From: Corbicula japonica
Lineage: Eukaryota > Mollusca > Bivalvia > Venerida > Cyrenidae
Length of the DNA stretch: 64,000 nt
Reading direction: 5' to 3'
Assembly: GCA_038501625.1 (NCBI GenBank)
Contig: JAZAYU010000008.1
Location: forward strand, 7,688,938-7,752,937
Position numbers and translations under genes: made by a program. Below the pieces are notes generated by a model that was given only the letters and a program-made list of their open reading frames with translations, was not told the DNA's origin and did no database searches. Of the stretch, positions 21,600 to 34,810 are shown one piece after another. The first letter of the stretch is position 1. Each line of letters begins with the position of its first letter.

Positions 21600-23110
21600 A
21601 AAACAGACATAAACAGTTCAACATTTTATTAAAGAGAGCAAAATCTTCAATTAATACTCGATTAAACTACGAAATTGCACCAAAATAGTATTACTTACAA
21701 ACTGCTTGTCTTTCCCTGAACCCTTTAATCCATTTCACATGCTTTAAAATGTGTACATACAGAGCAAAGTGCTCAGCTGCTTTCTTTGGTTATTTTTTGC
21801 TTTGGAAATGTTATTTCACATTGCAATTTTCTGCTGGTTTATTAGTAATTACGTTTGTCATCCATTTTCGCGACGTCTATTTTTGACATACCATCAGGTC
21901 CCGAATAGTCTTTGCAAACACCCATTAACATATAAACTCATCCTAGGCAGAAAATTTATGAGAAATAAATAATTTTGCCCAAAATTTTAATGCAATATGT
22001 TACATACAAATAACAAGTTTAGATAGCAGTGAATCCAACTGATTTTGTCTGCATAGTTAAGTGGAGAATGCCTTATTATAAAAAATCGTCTGTAATTTTA
22101 CATAAAGTCAATTATTTTCTTTGACTAGGTAAAATTAATAAAGTAATAATTAACAGTTCACAACATAGATGTAATCGTAGATGAAATCATGTGAATTAAA
22201 AAACAAAACAGATAATTATAACGCTATTTCCCACGCATGCAATTATAATGCTATTTCCCATGCATGTGGAAACAACACGGGAAACTTTGGCTATTAATTA
22301 ATTTTTCAAAAATGTTGTGGCTATTATTTTAAAACAGCCAGCGTGAGCACTGTATACACACAGACCAAAGCGTGTTATGAACTGTATATTCATTTATTAT
22401 TTCTTGCTCTTAACACTTTCCGTCGTTTGACAGAATGAGAGGTGTGTTGTACTACCAAATTTTTGATAATGTTGATTTATTATCTTTATCAAGTATTTAA
22501 ATGGATCACACAATCCCTGGACTCACAGGCAGATGCGCTAACCAATGAGCTAATGATCCTCTGTACACACTTTGTGAAACTTGATGATGTATCCTGCTTA
22601 CTCCGTGATCCGTGACTCTTATTTACAAAAACAGCGCATGTGCAGTGAAACATGTCTTCATCTTATTTAGTTTTACCTAAAACTGTAAGTAAATGTTTTA
22701 ACTATACATTACTAACTAAAATAGCTCAAAAAAAAGTATGATAGAATTAAATATTCTAACCTTTGACATACAAGGGTAATGTTCTAGGTCGTCTGGAAGC
22801 TTGCTCATCGATCAGTGACATTTCATTGCCTGGCTGATGACGTCATTAAATTTTTATTTTGTTAACTTGATGCACTGCTTACAGAAAGTTCGAGTCACAA
22901 CTGTTAGACTCCATACAAGTGTCATGATTTAATTTGATCTAGTATTGAAAAAGCAAAGTAAAAATAACATGGTATCAGGGTCATACCTCCTGTACTGTTT
23001 TACTATTTTTGATTGTTTGGAACTACAAAAACTTGACCTTTATGCTAATATAAAAATTGTAAGAGGAGTAATAGTAATTTGAGATTCCAATGTTTTAACT
23101 TTAAGTAATT
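21600..23110. other. Intergenic, no gene; possible tRNA-like SINE head on minus strand
   Basis: At 22510-22565 the minus strand reads TTAGCTCATTGGTTAGCGC, a good tRNA A box, then TGCCTGTGAGTCCAGGGATT. The B box is poor, so I read this as a SINE relic. TGACGTCA occurs near 22839. No exons are seen. Confidence 0.4.
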
Positions 23111-23111
23111 A

Positions 23112-26023
23112 ACAAGAGCCAGTGGGAAACGACTGCACGCTCGACTATTCTTGAAGTCAGAATTATTAAGCACATTGTAACTGGGCTTCATTTAAACTGG
23201 GGAGTGATTCAGGAGTTTATGACACCCCCAACAAACACACATGAACAAAAGTTTCTTAATCCATAAATCAATAAATAACACTTACTTTATTCTTGTAGAT
23301 TTTTTTAGGGTTTACACAACCCAGCCCATAAACCCCTGATCCCACACCCATCAACCCACTATCTTTGCCCACCTTTAGTTGTGTGGCGTGGTGAAGTACA
23401 GTATGGTATGCTGGTTGCTGTTGTTGGTGGTGGTGTTGTTGGTGGTGGTGGTGGTGTTGTTGCTGTTGTTGGTGTTGTTGTTGGTGGTGGTGTTGTTGGT
23501 GTTGGCATTGTTGGTGTTGTTGGTGGTAGTGTTGTTGCTGGTGGTGGTGGTGGTGGTGTTGGTTGTTGTTGCTGTTGGTGGTGGTGTTGATGTTGTTGTT
23601 GGTGGTGGTGTTGATGTTGTTGGTGTTGTTGTTGGTGGTGGTGTTGGTGTTGCTGGTGGTGGTGGTGTTGTTGTTGGTGCTAGTGTTGGTGGTGTTGATG
23701 TTGTTGTTGGTGGTGGTGTTGGTGGTGTTGTTGTTGTTGGTAGTGGTGTTGGTGGTGGTGGTGTTGTTGGTGGTGGTGATGATGTTGTTGTTGTTGGTGG
23801 TGTTGTTGTTGGTGGTGTTGGTGTTGTTGGTGGTGGTGTTGGTGGTGGTGTTGTTGTTGATGGTGTTGTTGTTGGCGGTGTTGTTGCTGGTGGTGGTGGT
23901 GTAGTTGTTTGTGTTGGTGTTGTTGTTGGTGGTGTTGGTGTTATTGGTGGTGGTGTTGTTGGAGGTGGTGTTGTTGTTGGTGGTGTTGTTGGTGGTGGTG
24001 TTGTTGGTGGTGGTGTTGTTGGTGGTGGTGATGGTGTTGTTGTTGTTGTTAGTGGTGTTGTTGTTGTTGTTGGTGGTGGTGTTGTTGTTTGTGTTTGTGT
24101 TGTTGTTGGTGGTGGTATTGATATTGTTGTTGGTGTTGTTGTTGGTGGTGGTGTTGGTGTTGTTGTTGTTGGTGGTGGTGGTGGTGGTGTTGTTGTTGTT
24201 AATGGTGGTGCTGTAGTTGTTGTTGGTGGTGGAGGTGTTGGTGTTGTTAATGGTGGTGGTGTTGTTGGTGGTGGTGGTGTTGTTGGTGGTGGTGATGGTG
24301 TTGTTGTTGGTGGTGGTGTTGTTGTTGTTAGTGGTGGTGGTGTTGTTGGTGGTGGTGGTGTTGTTGGTGTTGTTGTTGGTGGTGGTGTTGTTGTTTGTGT
24401 TGTTGTAGTTGTTGTTGTTGGTGGTGGTGGTATGTGGAGGTGGTGGTGGGGGTACAGTACAGTGGTATGGTATGGTGTGGTGTGGTGTGGTGTGGTGTGG
24501 TGTAGTGTAGTGTAGTGTAGTATAGTATAGTCTACGCACCCACCCACCCCACAATTACTCAACACTTTCAACCAAAGTATGTTAAGGACATCTGTTTTAA
24601 ACCTTTTATATAGCTGTACATATGAAAAACACTAACATGGAAACTTTAACAATAATTAAGTCTTAATTCTAATTTCAAATGAAAAGGGGCAAAAATCAAA
24701 TATAAAAAAGCAAGGATGAGTTATGGGCCTTTGAAAATAAACCTGATGTAAGATAAAATAAAGGTATACAAAGTTTTAAACCTTAATTTTTAAGTCTAAA
24801 AAGGGCAGTAATTTGAAAAAAATCAAAGAGTTATGGTTCTTGGCATACATAGTCAGGGTCATGATGGTGAATAAGTTTCAAAGCTATAGTACAAGAAGTA
24901 TGAAAGTAACTAGCTTGCATGCAATCTTTAACCTGAAATTCTAAGTCAAAAAAGGGCCATAATTTGATTAATAATGAAAGAAAGAGTTATGGTTCTTGGC
25001 ATACATAGTCAGGGTCATGATGGTAAACAAGTGTCTTAAGTCTCAAAGCTATAGTACAAGAAGTATGAAAGTAACTAGCTTGCACGCAAACTTTAACCTG
25101 AAATTCTAAGTTGAAAAAGGGCCATAATTGGATTAAAAATGAAAGAAAGAGTTATGGTTCTTTGTATAAATAGTCAGGGTCATGATGGTAAACAAGTGTC
25201 TTAAGATTCAAAGCTATAGTACAAGAAGTATGAAAGTAACTAGCTTGCACGCAAACTTTAACCTGAAATTCTAAGTCAAAAAAGGGCCATAATTTGAACA
25301 AAATGGAAGTTAGAGTTATGGTTCTTGGCATACAAACTTGAAATATGGTGATGAACAAGTGTTGAAAGTTTCAAAGCTGTAGTATAAGTAGTATGGAAGT
25401 TATGGATTTGTACAGTAGCTTGCACGCAAACTTAAACCTGAAATTCTAAGTCGAAAAAGGGGCATAATTTGATAAAAATGAGAGTTAGAGTTATGGTTCT
25501 TGGCATACACACTTGGGATATGATGATGAACAAGTGTTGAAAGTTTCAAAGCTGTAGTATAAGTAGTATTGAAGTTATTAGTTTGTATAGTAGCTTGCAC
25601 GCAAACTTTAACCTGAAATTCTAAGTCGAAAAAGGGCCATAATTTGAACAAAATGAAAGTCAGAGTTATGGTTCTTGGTATACACACTCGGGACATGATG
25701 ATGAACAAGTGTGCCAAGTTTTAAAGCTGTAGTATAAGTAGTATTGAAGTTATGAGTTTGTACAGTAGCTTGCACGCAAACTTTAACCTGAAATTCTAAG
25801 TCAAAAAAGGGCCATAATTTGATCAAAATGAAAGGTAGAGTTATGGTTCTTGGCATACACACTCGGGACATGATGACGAACAAGTGTGCCAAGTTTAAAA
25901 GCTGTAGCTATAGTAGTTTTTAAGATATAGGTAGGTTGCACGTAAACTTTAACCAAAGTGGGACGCCGACGCCAACGCCCAAGTGAGTACAATAGCTCGA
26001 CATATTCTTCGAATAGTCGAGCT
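23112..26023 (+). mobile_element. Tandem-core (Helentron-like) element, family f, copy 2
   Basis: Starts ACAAGAGCCAGTGGG, arm GCTCGACTATTC, G-rich tract 23400-24530, then six core units (CTTGCA.GCAA at 24913, 25078, 25243, 25418, 25592, 25767). It ends with GACGCCGACGCC and hairpin AGCTCGAC...GTCGAGCT. It lacks the family e insert of copy 1 and so shows the empty site. Confidence 0.82.
23400..24530 (+). repeat. G-rich GGT/GTT tract, second copy
   Basis: Over 1 kb of GGTGGTGTTGTT-type triplets on the + strand, then (TGTGG)n decaying to (TGTAG)n and (TATAG)n. It holds the same place in the element as 16790-17600 but is longer and less G-dense. The 378-428 codon ORFs on both strands are poly-Val/Gly or poly-Thr/Asn/Pro. 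Confidence 0.9.
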
Positions 26024-26025
26024 AA

Positions 26026-26985
26026 AAATGGATAAATCTCAATAATTCACAAATCCATCTTTAGGCAGTCATAAAATTTATTCATTACAGCTAGTCTTCC
26101 ATTTCATAATTCATACCAAAAACAAAAATGGATTAGTTTAATTGGTATAACTCAAGTTTTAAACTTGGGAAGTAACTTTTATTTGGCAGTATACTTAGTT
26201 CATAACCAAGCATCTGATCGATATAGACAGTGTTGCAACACAGCTTTCAGATATGTGTCAAAATGGGAGAGGAAACGATAAAATTTGTAGAAAAAGGTGG
26301 ATTTTTATATATATTTTTTAATAAAAAGATAAAATCAATTCAATTAAATGTTTTTTTTTATCTATTTTTTATGCTTTTTGTAGCCTTTTTATTCCAAATA
26401 CTGCTGAAAAATATTGTTTCAAATAAATATCTACAGTATCTGATTAAAATTTTGGCTGCACCAGTGTGTAATTCCCTTCATGAAACTACATCACGGATCG
26501 ATGGGTGATCACAAATCGATGAGGATATATGTACCAGACTGTATATTTACCAGGGTCTGATATAGCAGGAACAGTAAGTAATTTACACAATCTTATCAAG
26601 CGTGTAGGTGATTTAAACCTCCATGACGGGCCACATTATCAATTTAATGCAAAAGGAATAGGCCCCATTTTGGACTAAAACCGAATATTGCCAAAGTCAA
26701 TAGTCTATCCTTGAAAATTGAAGGTTCAACTAAAATTATATTAGATGACACTCATTTGTACACCAAAGGTATAACGATAAGTAATGCGGTGTTATGGGCA
26801 ATCTCCCAGTTTAAGCCCCGGGGGGTTTAACGCTCCAACTCTACAAAAAACACAACATTTCCCAGATATTTCAACTGAATCCGACTAAATTATATACCAC
26901 CACATTATATACTGTATGCATCACAATATCGTTGTCATCACAAGTACAGCAGTGCTGCATTATTGCTAATTCTCAGAATATAATT
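26026..26985. other. Intergenic, no gene recognised
   Basis: AT-rich. The ORF at 26230-26508 is Phe/Ile/Lys-rich and looks compositional. Confidence 0.4.
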
Positions 26986-26987
26986 TG

Positions 26988-29900
26988 TTTATTATATATA
27001 CTCCTGGTTTGAACCCTGGTCTAAACCAGGAGTATAATATAAAGCGAGAGAAATTGTCAAAAAAGAAAATTTGCTGAAAAAAAAAACCCGAAAGACTTCA
27101 CAGTAACGAGTTCTTCATGCAGGGGAGGGTATCCCCTGGAATAGGGTTTTCTTAGGGGGTTCATATATATTTAAAAATGGGGCTTGGTTTGTTCTGGGGG
27201 ACATTTGGAAGTGTCAAATTGCTGAATCAATGTAACCAATTCGTTTATTATATATACTCCTGGTTTGAACCCCGGGGTCTAAACCAGGAGTATAATATAA
27301 AGCGAAAGAAATTGTCAAAAAAGAAAATTTGCTGAAAAAAAAACACAAGTGACTTCACAGTAACGAGTTCTTCATGCAGGGGAGGGTATCCCCTGGAATA
27401 GGGTTTTCTTAGGGGGTTCATATATATTTAAAAATGGGGCTTGGTTTGTTCTGGGGGACATTTGGAAGTGTCAAATTGCTGAATCAATGTAACCAATTCG
27501 TTTATTATATATACTCCTGGTTTGAACCCCGGGGTCTAAACCAGGAGTATAATATAAAGTGAAAGAAATTGTCAAAAAAGAAAATTTGCTGAAAAAAAAA
27601 CGCAAGTGACTTCACAGTAACGAGTTCTTCATGCAGGGGAGGGTATCCCCTGGAATAGGGTTTTCTTAGGGGGTTCATATATATTTAAAAATGGGTCTTG
27701 GTTTGTTTTGGGGGATATTTGGAAGTGTCAAATTGCTGAATCAATGTAACCAATTCGTTTATTATATATACTCCTGGTTTGAACCCCGGGGTCTAAACCA
27801 GGAGTATAATATAAAGCGAGAGAAATTGTCAAAAAAGAAAATTTGCTGATAAAAAACCTGAAAGACTTCACAGTAACGAGTTCTTCATGCAGGGGAGGGT
27901 ATCCCCTGGAATAGGGTTTTCTTAGGGGGCTCATATATAACAAGAGGGCCATGATGGCCCTTATATCGCTCACCTGAGTACAAAAGTACTCTCAGCTTGT
28001 GGTTTCAGACAAGAAGATTTTTAAAGTTTTTCCTATATCAGTCTATATAAAATAAAGTGAACCCTGGGGCGGGGCCAATTTTCTCCCCAGGGAAATCATT
28101 TGAACAATCTTTGTAGAGTTCCACTAGAGGGTGCTAAATGCCAAATATCTAAGCTCTAGGCCTTGTGGTTTCAGACAAGAAGATTTTTAAAGTTTTTCCT
28201 ATACAAGTCTATATAAAATGAAGTGACCCCTGGGGCGGGGCCAATTTTGACCCCAGGGAAATACTTTGAACAATCTTTGTAGAGTTCCACTAGAGGATGC
28301 TAAATGCCAAATATCTAAGCTCTAGGCCTTGTGGTTTCAGACAAGAAGATTTTTAAAGCTTTTCCTATACAAGTCTATGTAAAATGATGTGACCCCTGGG
28401 GCGGGGCCAATTTTGACCCCAGGGAAATACTTTGAACAATCTTTGTAGAGTTCCACTAGAGGGTGCTAAATGCCAAATATCTAAGCTCTAGGCCTTGTGG
28501 TTTCAGACAAGAAGATTTTTAAAGTTTTTCCTATACAAGTCTATATAAAATGAAGTGACCCCTGGGGCGGGGCCAATTTAGACCCCTGGGAAATAATTTG
28601 AACAATCTTTGTAGAGTTTCACAAGAGGATGCTTAATGCCAAAGATCTAAGCTCTAGGCCTTGTGGTTTCAGACAAGAAGATTTTTAAAGTTTTTCCTAT
28701 ATAAGTCTATGTCAAATGAAGTGACCCCTGGGGCAACGCCAATTTTGACCCCAGGGAAATAATTTGAACAATCTTTGTAGAGTTCCACTTGAGGATGCTA
28801 AATGCCAAATATCTAAGCTCTAGGCCTTGTGGTTTCAGACAAGAAGATTTTTAAAGTTTTTCCTATATAAGTCTATATAAAATGAAGTGACCCCTGGGGC
28901 GGGGCCAATTTTGACCCCAGGGAAATACTTTGAACAATCTTTGTAGAGTTCCACTAGAGGATGCTAAATGCCAAATATCTAAGCTCTAGGCCTTGTGGTT
29001 TCAGACAAGAAGATTTTTAAAGTTTTTCCTATACAAGTCTATGTAAAATGATGTGACCCCTGGGGCGGGGCCAATTTTGACCCCAGGGAAATACTTTGAA
29101 CAATCTTTGTAGAGTTCCACTAGAGGATGCTAAATGCCAAATATCTAAGCTCTAGGCCTTGTGGTTTCAGACAAGAAGATTTTTAAAGTTTTTCCTATAT
29201 AAGTCTATATAAAATGAAGTGACCCCTGGGGCGGGGCCAATTTTGACCCCAGGGAAATAATTTGAACAATCTTTGTAGAGTTCCACTAGAGGATGCTAAA
29301 TGCCAAATATCTAAGCTCTAGGCCTTGTGGTTTCAGACAAGAAGATTTTTAAAGTTTTTCCTATATAAGTCTATATAAAATGAAGTGACCCCTGGGGCGG
29401 GGCCAATTTTGACCCCAGGGAAAAACTTTGAACAATCTTTGTAGAGTTCCACTAGAGGATGCTAAATGCCAAATATCTAAGCTCTAGGCCTTGTGGTTTC
29501 AGACAAGAAGATTTTTAAAGTTTTTCCTATATAAGTCTATATAAAATAAAGTGAACCCTGGGGCGGGGCCAATTTTGACCCCAGGGAAATACTTTGAACA
29601 ATCTTTGTAGAGTTCCACTAGAGGATGCTAAATGCCAAATATCTAAGCTCTAGGCCTTGTGGTTTCAGACAAGAAGATTTTTAAAGTTTTTCCTATACAA
29701 GTCTATGTAAAATGATGTGACCCCTGGGGCGGGGCCAATTTTGACCCCAGGGAAATACTTTGAACAATCTTTGTAGAGTTCCACTAGAGGATGCTAAATG
29801 CCAAATATCTAAGCTCTAGGCCTTGTGGTTTCAGACAAGAAGATTTTTAAAGTTTTTCCTATATAAGTCTATATAAAATGAAGTGACCCCTGGGGCGGGG

Positions 29901-31225
29901 CCAATTTTGACCCCAGGGAAATAATTTGAACAATCTTTGTAGAGTTCCACTAGAGGATGCTAAATGCCAAATATCTAAGCTCTAGGCCTTGTGGTTTCAG
30001 ACAAGAAGATTTTTAAAGTTTTTCCTATATAAGTCTATATAAAATGAAGTGACCCCTGGGGCGGGGCCAATTTTGACCCCAGGGAAAAACTTTGAACAAT
30101 CTTTGTAGAGTTCCACTAGAGGATGCTAAATGCCAAATATCTAAGCTCTAGGCCTTGTGGTTTCAGACAAGAAGATTTTTAAAGTTTTTCCTATACAAGA
30201 CTATGTAAAATGAAGTGACCCCTGGGGCGGGGCCAATTTTGATCCCAGGGAAATACTTTGAACAATCTTTGTAGAGTTCCACTAGAGGATGCTAAATGCC
30301 AAATATCTAAGCTCTAGGCCTTGTGGTTTCAGACAAGAAGATTTTTTAAGTTTTTCCTATATAAGTCTATGTAAAAAGAAGTGACCCCTGGGGCGGGGCC
30401 AATTTTGACCCCAGGGAAATAATTTGAACAATCTTTGTAGAGCTCCACTAGAGGATGCTAAATGCCAAATATCTAAGCTCTAGGCCTTGTGGTTTTAGAG
30501 AAGAAGATTTTTAAAGTTTTTCCTTTCGGTTGCCATGGCAACCAGAGTTCTGCATGGAATTGATTTCTTTGAACAACTTTGGAAGAGCTTCATGCAAGGA
30601 ACATACGTGGCGAGTTTCATCAAAATTGGCCAAGCTGTTTCAGAGAAGAAGTCGATTGAAGCAATTGTTGACGACGCACGACGCACGACGGACGACGGAC
30701 ATCAGGCGGTCACAAAAGCTCACCCTGTCACTTTGTGACAGGTGAGCTAATAAACAATGGGGCTTGGTTTGTTTTGGGGGATATTTGGAAGTGTCAAATT
30801 GCTGAATCAATGTAACCAATTCGTTTATTATATATACTCCTGGTTTGAACCCCGGGGTCTAAACCAGGAGTATAATATAAAGCGAGAGAAATTGTCAAAA
30901 AAGAAAATCTGCTGGAAAAAAAAACGCGAGTGACTTCACAGTAACGAGTTCTTCATGCAGGGGAGGGTATCCCCTGGAATAGGGTTTTCTTAGGGGGTTC
31001 ATATATATTTAAAAATGGGGCTTGGTTTGTTTTGGGGGATATTTGGAAGTGTCAAATTGCTGAATCAATGTAACCAATTCGTTTATTATATATACTCCTG
31101 GTTTGAACCCCGGGGTCTAAACCAGGAGTATAATATAAAGCGAGAGAAATTATCAAAAAAGAAAATTTGCTGAAAAAAAAAACGCTATATCCCCATGGTC
31201 TAAACCAGGAGTATATATTAGGTTC
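26988..31225. repeat. 257 bp satellite-like tandem array, interrupted
   Basis: Units begin near 26988, 27241, 27498, 27755, 30821 and 31079, with a period of 257-258 bp. Each has a strong palindrome, TACTCCTGGTTT...AAACCAGGAGTA, around GAACCCCGGGGTCT. The fourth unit is split by 27949-30750. The last unit is partial. Confidence 0.88.
27949..30750 (+). mobile_element. Tandem-core (Helentron-like) element, family e, copy 2
   Basis: Starts ACAAGAGGGCCATGATGGCCC with arm GCTCACCTGAG. Fifteen 166 bp units follow in perfect register (28057 to 30381), then TTGCCATGGCAACCAGAG, a GACGACGCACGACG microsatellite and hairpin AGCTCACCCTGTCAC...GTGACAGGTGAGCT. It sits inside one unit of the 257 bp array. 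Confidence 0.88.
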
Positions 31226-33660
31226 ATTCCGTTTTCTTTTGTGAATTATAATTTAAATTATTTTTTTAACATGATACAATATACTTTTTATTTATTTACG
31301 GAATGAATGACATTTGTAGTTTAAAAACATTGGCAATCTCCTTAGTTTTCGGAATGAACGAGAGACATTCATAATTCATGTATATTTTATTCGGTGACTC
31401 GTTAATCATTTTTAAACTGAACTGTAGGTTGTATTACCTGCAACTAATAACTGAGAAGGTTACAACGATAAGACATTACAGTCGTCATTATATTTGAGAG
31501 TCTAAAAAACACAAACCCCTACGGGGCCTAAACCAGGATATTGCCATGTTATGATGTATAAATTTTAGTGTTTTCTAATACGAAATAACTAAGTAACAGC
31601 TCAATGTAGATGACTGTCAAAATTTTTTGCTATTTTTCCACTTTATTTTGGCGTCAATACATTCATACTAATGAAATGCAAGCATTTTCTACTTAATGTA
31701 GTAAAAAGATATTGGCGAGTCTCGGTTACACTTAGAGTTTGAGATTTACATAGAAAGAAACTTCAAAAATCTTACCTTTTAATGCCAACAAATGTTCTTT
31801 TTCTCTGTTGCCTTCCATTTTGATTGTTTGGTTCCCTGATCGAAAGCTTTCACCATTGCTTGCAACGAGAACCAATATATATACATAAATACCACTGTCC
31901 GGACAAGGACGGGTATCGGCGAACAAATTTGACTGTTCCACTGCGCATGTCTTTACTTTCAGCAGACAGCTTATTTTCTTTATTTTCTGATAACGATGGA
32001 GAAAGAGTCTACGAACAAATTTGACTATTGACCTGCGCATGTCCCTACTTCAGTAGACAATCGGCAGTAGTGAATCAATTTTGTCTTGTGGTTATAGCCG
32101 CCAGGGAATCCTTAGCGAGCTTCAGGTATCATCCCTAGAGGTTTAAATATAGGCGGTATTCACATGTTTACAAGTAAAATATATGCTTGCTTTCTGTATC
32201 TATTTTAAATATTCTCTCTCTAGCTGCTTATCAAATAGGCCTATTGCTCATCATTAGCTATGAATAGCTATTGACCGACTTACAAACAGACACATAACAT
32301 TAACAACAAAATTAGGCATGTTAAGACATAAATTAAAATTAAATACAGGCTGCATTCTTCTAGCAAGCATGTTATATATGATTTATAGCAGTATTTTAAA
32401 AATAATAAGCACAGCATAACAATCAATATGCAAGTTTGGTAATAAAAGCAGAAAATAGTAAAACAAACGTAAAACAACTTCAGCTGCCAGTGCTAATCCT
32501 GACCATTGCCCTGGGGCCTTAAGTGCCAAGCCTTATGCCTTAAAGTCTAAAGGGAGATGTATATGTGAGAAATAAAAGTAGGAAAGGCACTTATGTTTTA
32601 AATAAGAGAATTTAAAAATAGATAACCTCAGATCATATCTGATATGAAATGATTAGCAGTGACTTCTCGTGTGAGCAAAGCACACAAGGCACAAAACATA
32701 ATCACAGAGCACATAAACTGCAATTTTGACAAGAGGAGCAAAAGAAATATCACAAGTACATAGAAAAATAGCGGTGGCAAACTGCATGATTGACAAAGCA
32801 AATACAAAATAACATTAGCAAAAAAAAACTTATTTGCTGATATACTAAGGTAGTCTTCATCTATATTAATTGATTGTTCCAAGGCGGTAACCCCAAGGGT
32901 TCTCTTTTTCGTTACTTGTTTGTGGCGTCTTATTTGAGTTGACATACTTATAACAAAAATGTTCTCTCTTCCACTCTTCTTTTTCGCTGGAGAGGCTGTG
33001 TTTTGTGAGTGTGGCGATACCTGATACGCATATTTCACTTTTTTCAAGAACAGTTAGTATTATAGTAAATCGTATTACAAAATGCATGTTCGTGATTGTC
33101 TCAACAGGATTGTTGATAAATTCTTTAAAAAATATGTGGGTTACATAAGTGTTAGGTAACTTGGGTTCTTCGTAGTCTGAGCTGACGGTGAAAAATAATT
33201 ACTATGAAATATTTGGCTGGGAATTGGTATTTTACATCATTTTTTTTTATTTTCAATGTCTATGTCAGCTTTTATACTATACAGAATTAATATGTCATTT
33301 TAAGTTTGACATGCAGACCAAATGTCTGCGTAAACAAGGAATTAAAGTATTAAACGAATTTCGGCCTGGTTAGGTTACGGATTATAATGTGATCAGGCGG
33401 ACGGAATGTAATGAATATCAAATCTAGTACAACCCGGATGCATTAATTAAGAACCATTACATTGCACTCAACTAGGTAATATGTTGGTCGTCCTGAAATA
33501 AACGTAACGCTTTTTGCTTTTGTGTCGGTTGTAAGTTGTTGACCACTGATCCGACCCCCCCCCCACAAAAAAAACAACCAAAAACACACAACATTTACAA
33601 GACTTGAAAGTGTTAGTTTTACATATTTAATGGAATGTTTACAAACCATTTATTATATAC
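31226..33660. other. Intergenic, no gene recognised
   Basis: Two related ~50 bp segments (31920-31971 and 32013-32060) share GAACAAATTTGACT and CTGCGCATGTC. The ORF at 32628-33047 (-) has hydrophobic stretches but no recognisable motif or splice context. Confidence 0.35.
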
Positions 33661-33663
33661 ATG

Positions 33664-33866
33664 GATTTTATCGCACGTGTAACCAGTGAAGATTCAGATC
33701 AGCCGGCATATGAGTGCCATCTGATCGCTTCTTAGTCGCTTCTTGGTCAAAAATAACCTAATGAGTCTGAAAGCAAACGGTTTGGATCCTGATATTGTAT
33801 GTGCCAGCTGATCTGGATCTAAAATGTTTGCCAAGCAAAAAAGCTATATATTGACCTAAGGGTTAA
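33664..33866. mobile_element. TTAA foldback MITE family A
   Basis: ATTCAGATCAGCCGGCATATG, GCCATCTGATCGCTTC, CAAACGGTTTGGATCCTGAT, GCTGATCTGGATCT and CCTAAGGGTTAA at the end. Confidence 0.7.
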
Positions 33867-34162
33867 GAAAAGGGTTTTAGTATACCAATACATTTAAAAT
33901 CTTAATGGCAATATTTGCGTACGAAACCTAACTGTAACCTAACATATTAATTGTAACTACTTGATTGAATAATGTTTTTGTAAGTCAATGATCGTGTTAT
34001 CATTGAGTGTATATATTTATTAAAATAAAATTAACAGGAGTTTATGTTTAATATTTTCAAAGAGCTATCAAGCAAATTAGTTGGGAATAATATTGAAAAT
34101 GCGGCCGCAAGTGTTTAATTTTTCAAGTATTCTTTTCATTCAACAGTCTAAAACTCAATGTA

Positions 34163-34312
34163 ATGAGCAAACAAGAGAAACCCGAGCTACTAGGAGAGTT
34201 TGAAAAACTTGTGCAAACGCCCTGTATATTCGAATACCACGAGATATACATGTCAGAAGCAGTTATTGAAACTAAAAACATGGTTCCTGTAGCGACGTTA
34301 GACAGGAACGTT
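34163..34312 (+). other. Possible small coding segment before a minisatellite
   Basis: An open frame from ATG 34163 (MSKQEKPELLGEFEKLVQTP...) is non-repetitive for about 50 codons, then runs into the 28 bp array. A CAACAG just upstream at 34141-34146 could be an acceptor. The product is unrecognised and may not be real. Confidence 0.2.
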
Positions 34313-34810
34313 TGTAACGAGGTCAGACATATGAACTGTTGTACCGAGGTCAGACATATGAACTGTTGTATCGAGGTCAGACATATGAACTTTGTAGCGA
34401 GGTCAGACATATGAAACTGTTGTAGCGAGTTCAGACATATGAAACTGTTGTTGCCAGGTCAGACATATGAACTGTTTAAGCGTGGTCAGACATATGAAAC
34501 TGTTGAAGCGAGGTTAGACATGTTGTAGCGAGGTCAGACATATGAACTGTTGTAGCGAGGTCAGACATATTCAACTGCCAGCCATATGAATATGTCGGTG
34601 CGATGCCAGCCATATGAAACTGTCGGTGCGATGCCAGCCATATGAAATTGCCGGTGCGATGTCAGCCATATGAAACTGTCGGTGCGATGCCAGCCATATG
34701 AAACTATTGGTGCGATGCCAGTCACATGAAACTGTCGGTGCGATGCCAGCCATATGAAACTGCCCGTGCGAGGCCAGCCATTTGAATTGTTGGTGCGATG
34801 TCCATTATTT
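34312..34810. repeat. Two adjoining 28 bp minisatellites
   Basis: The first array (to about 34575) repeats GCGAGGTCAGACATATGAAC; the second repeats GGTGCGATGCCAGCCATATG. Both share the frame GCGA.G.CAG.CATATGAA.CTG, so one arose from the other. Decayed traces continue to about 35110. Confidence 0.88.

Noticed and set aside
20556..21624. Series of ~65-105 codon minus-strand ORFs with similar peptides
   Set aside because: They are translations of the ~175 bp core units of family f, not a gene family.
22510..22565. Possible tRNA gene on the minus strand
   Set aside because: Only the 5' half and A box are convincing; the 3' half cannot form an acceptor stem or a proper T arm.
23268..24571. ORFs of 378-428 codons on both strands in the second G-rich tract
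   Set aside because: Same compositional artefact; poly-Thr/Asn or poly-Val/Leu with no domain, and the tract is part of a repeat family.
26230..26508. 92-codon ORF rich in Phe, Ile and Lys
   Set aside because: Composition follows the AT-rich background; no motif.
32628..33047. 139-codon minus-strand ORF with a hydrophobic segment
   Set aside because: No homology that I recognise, no splice or promoter context, AT-rich composition; chance ORF is the simpler reading.
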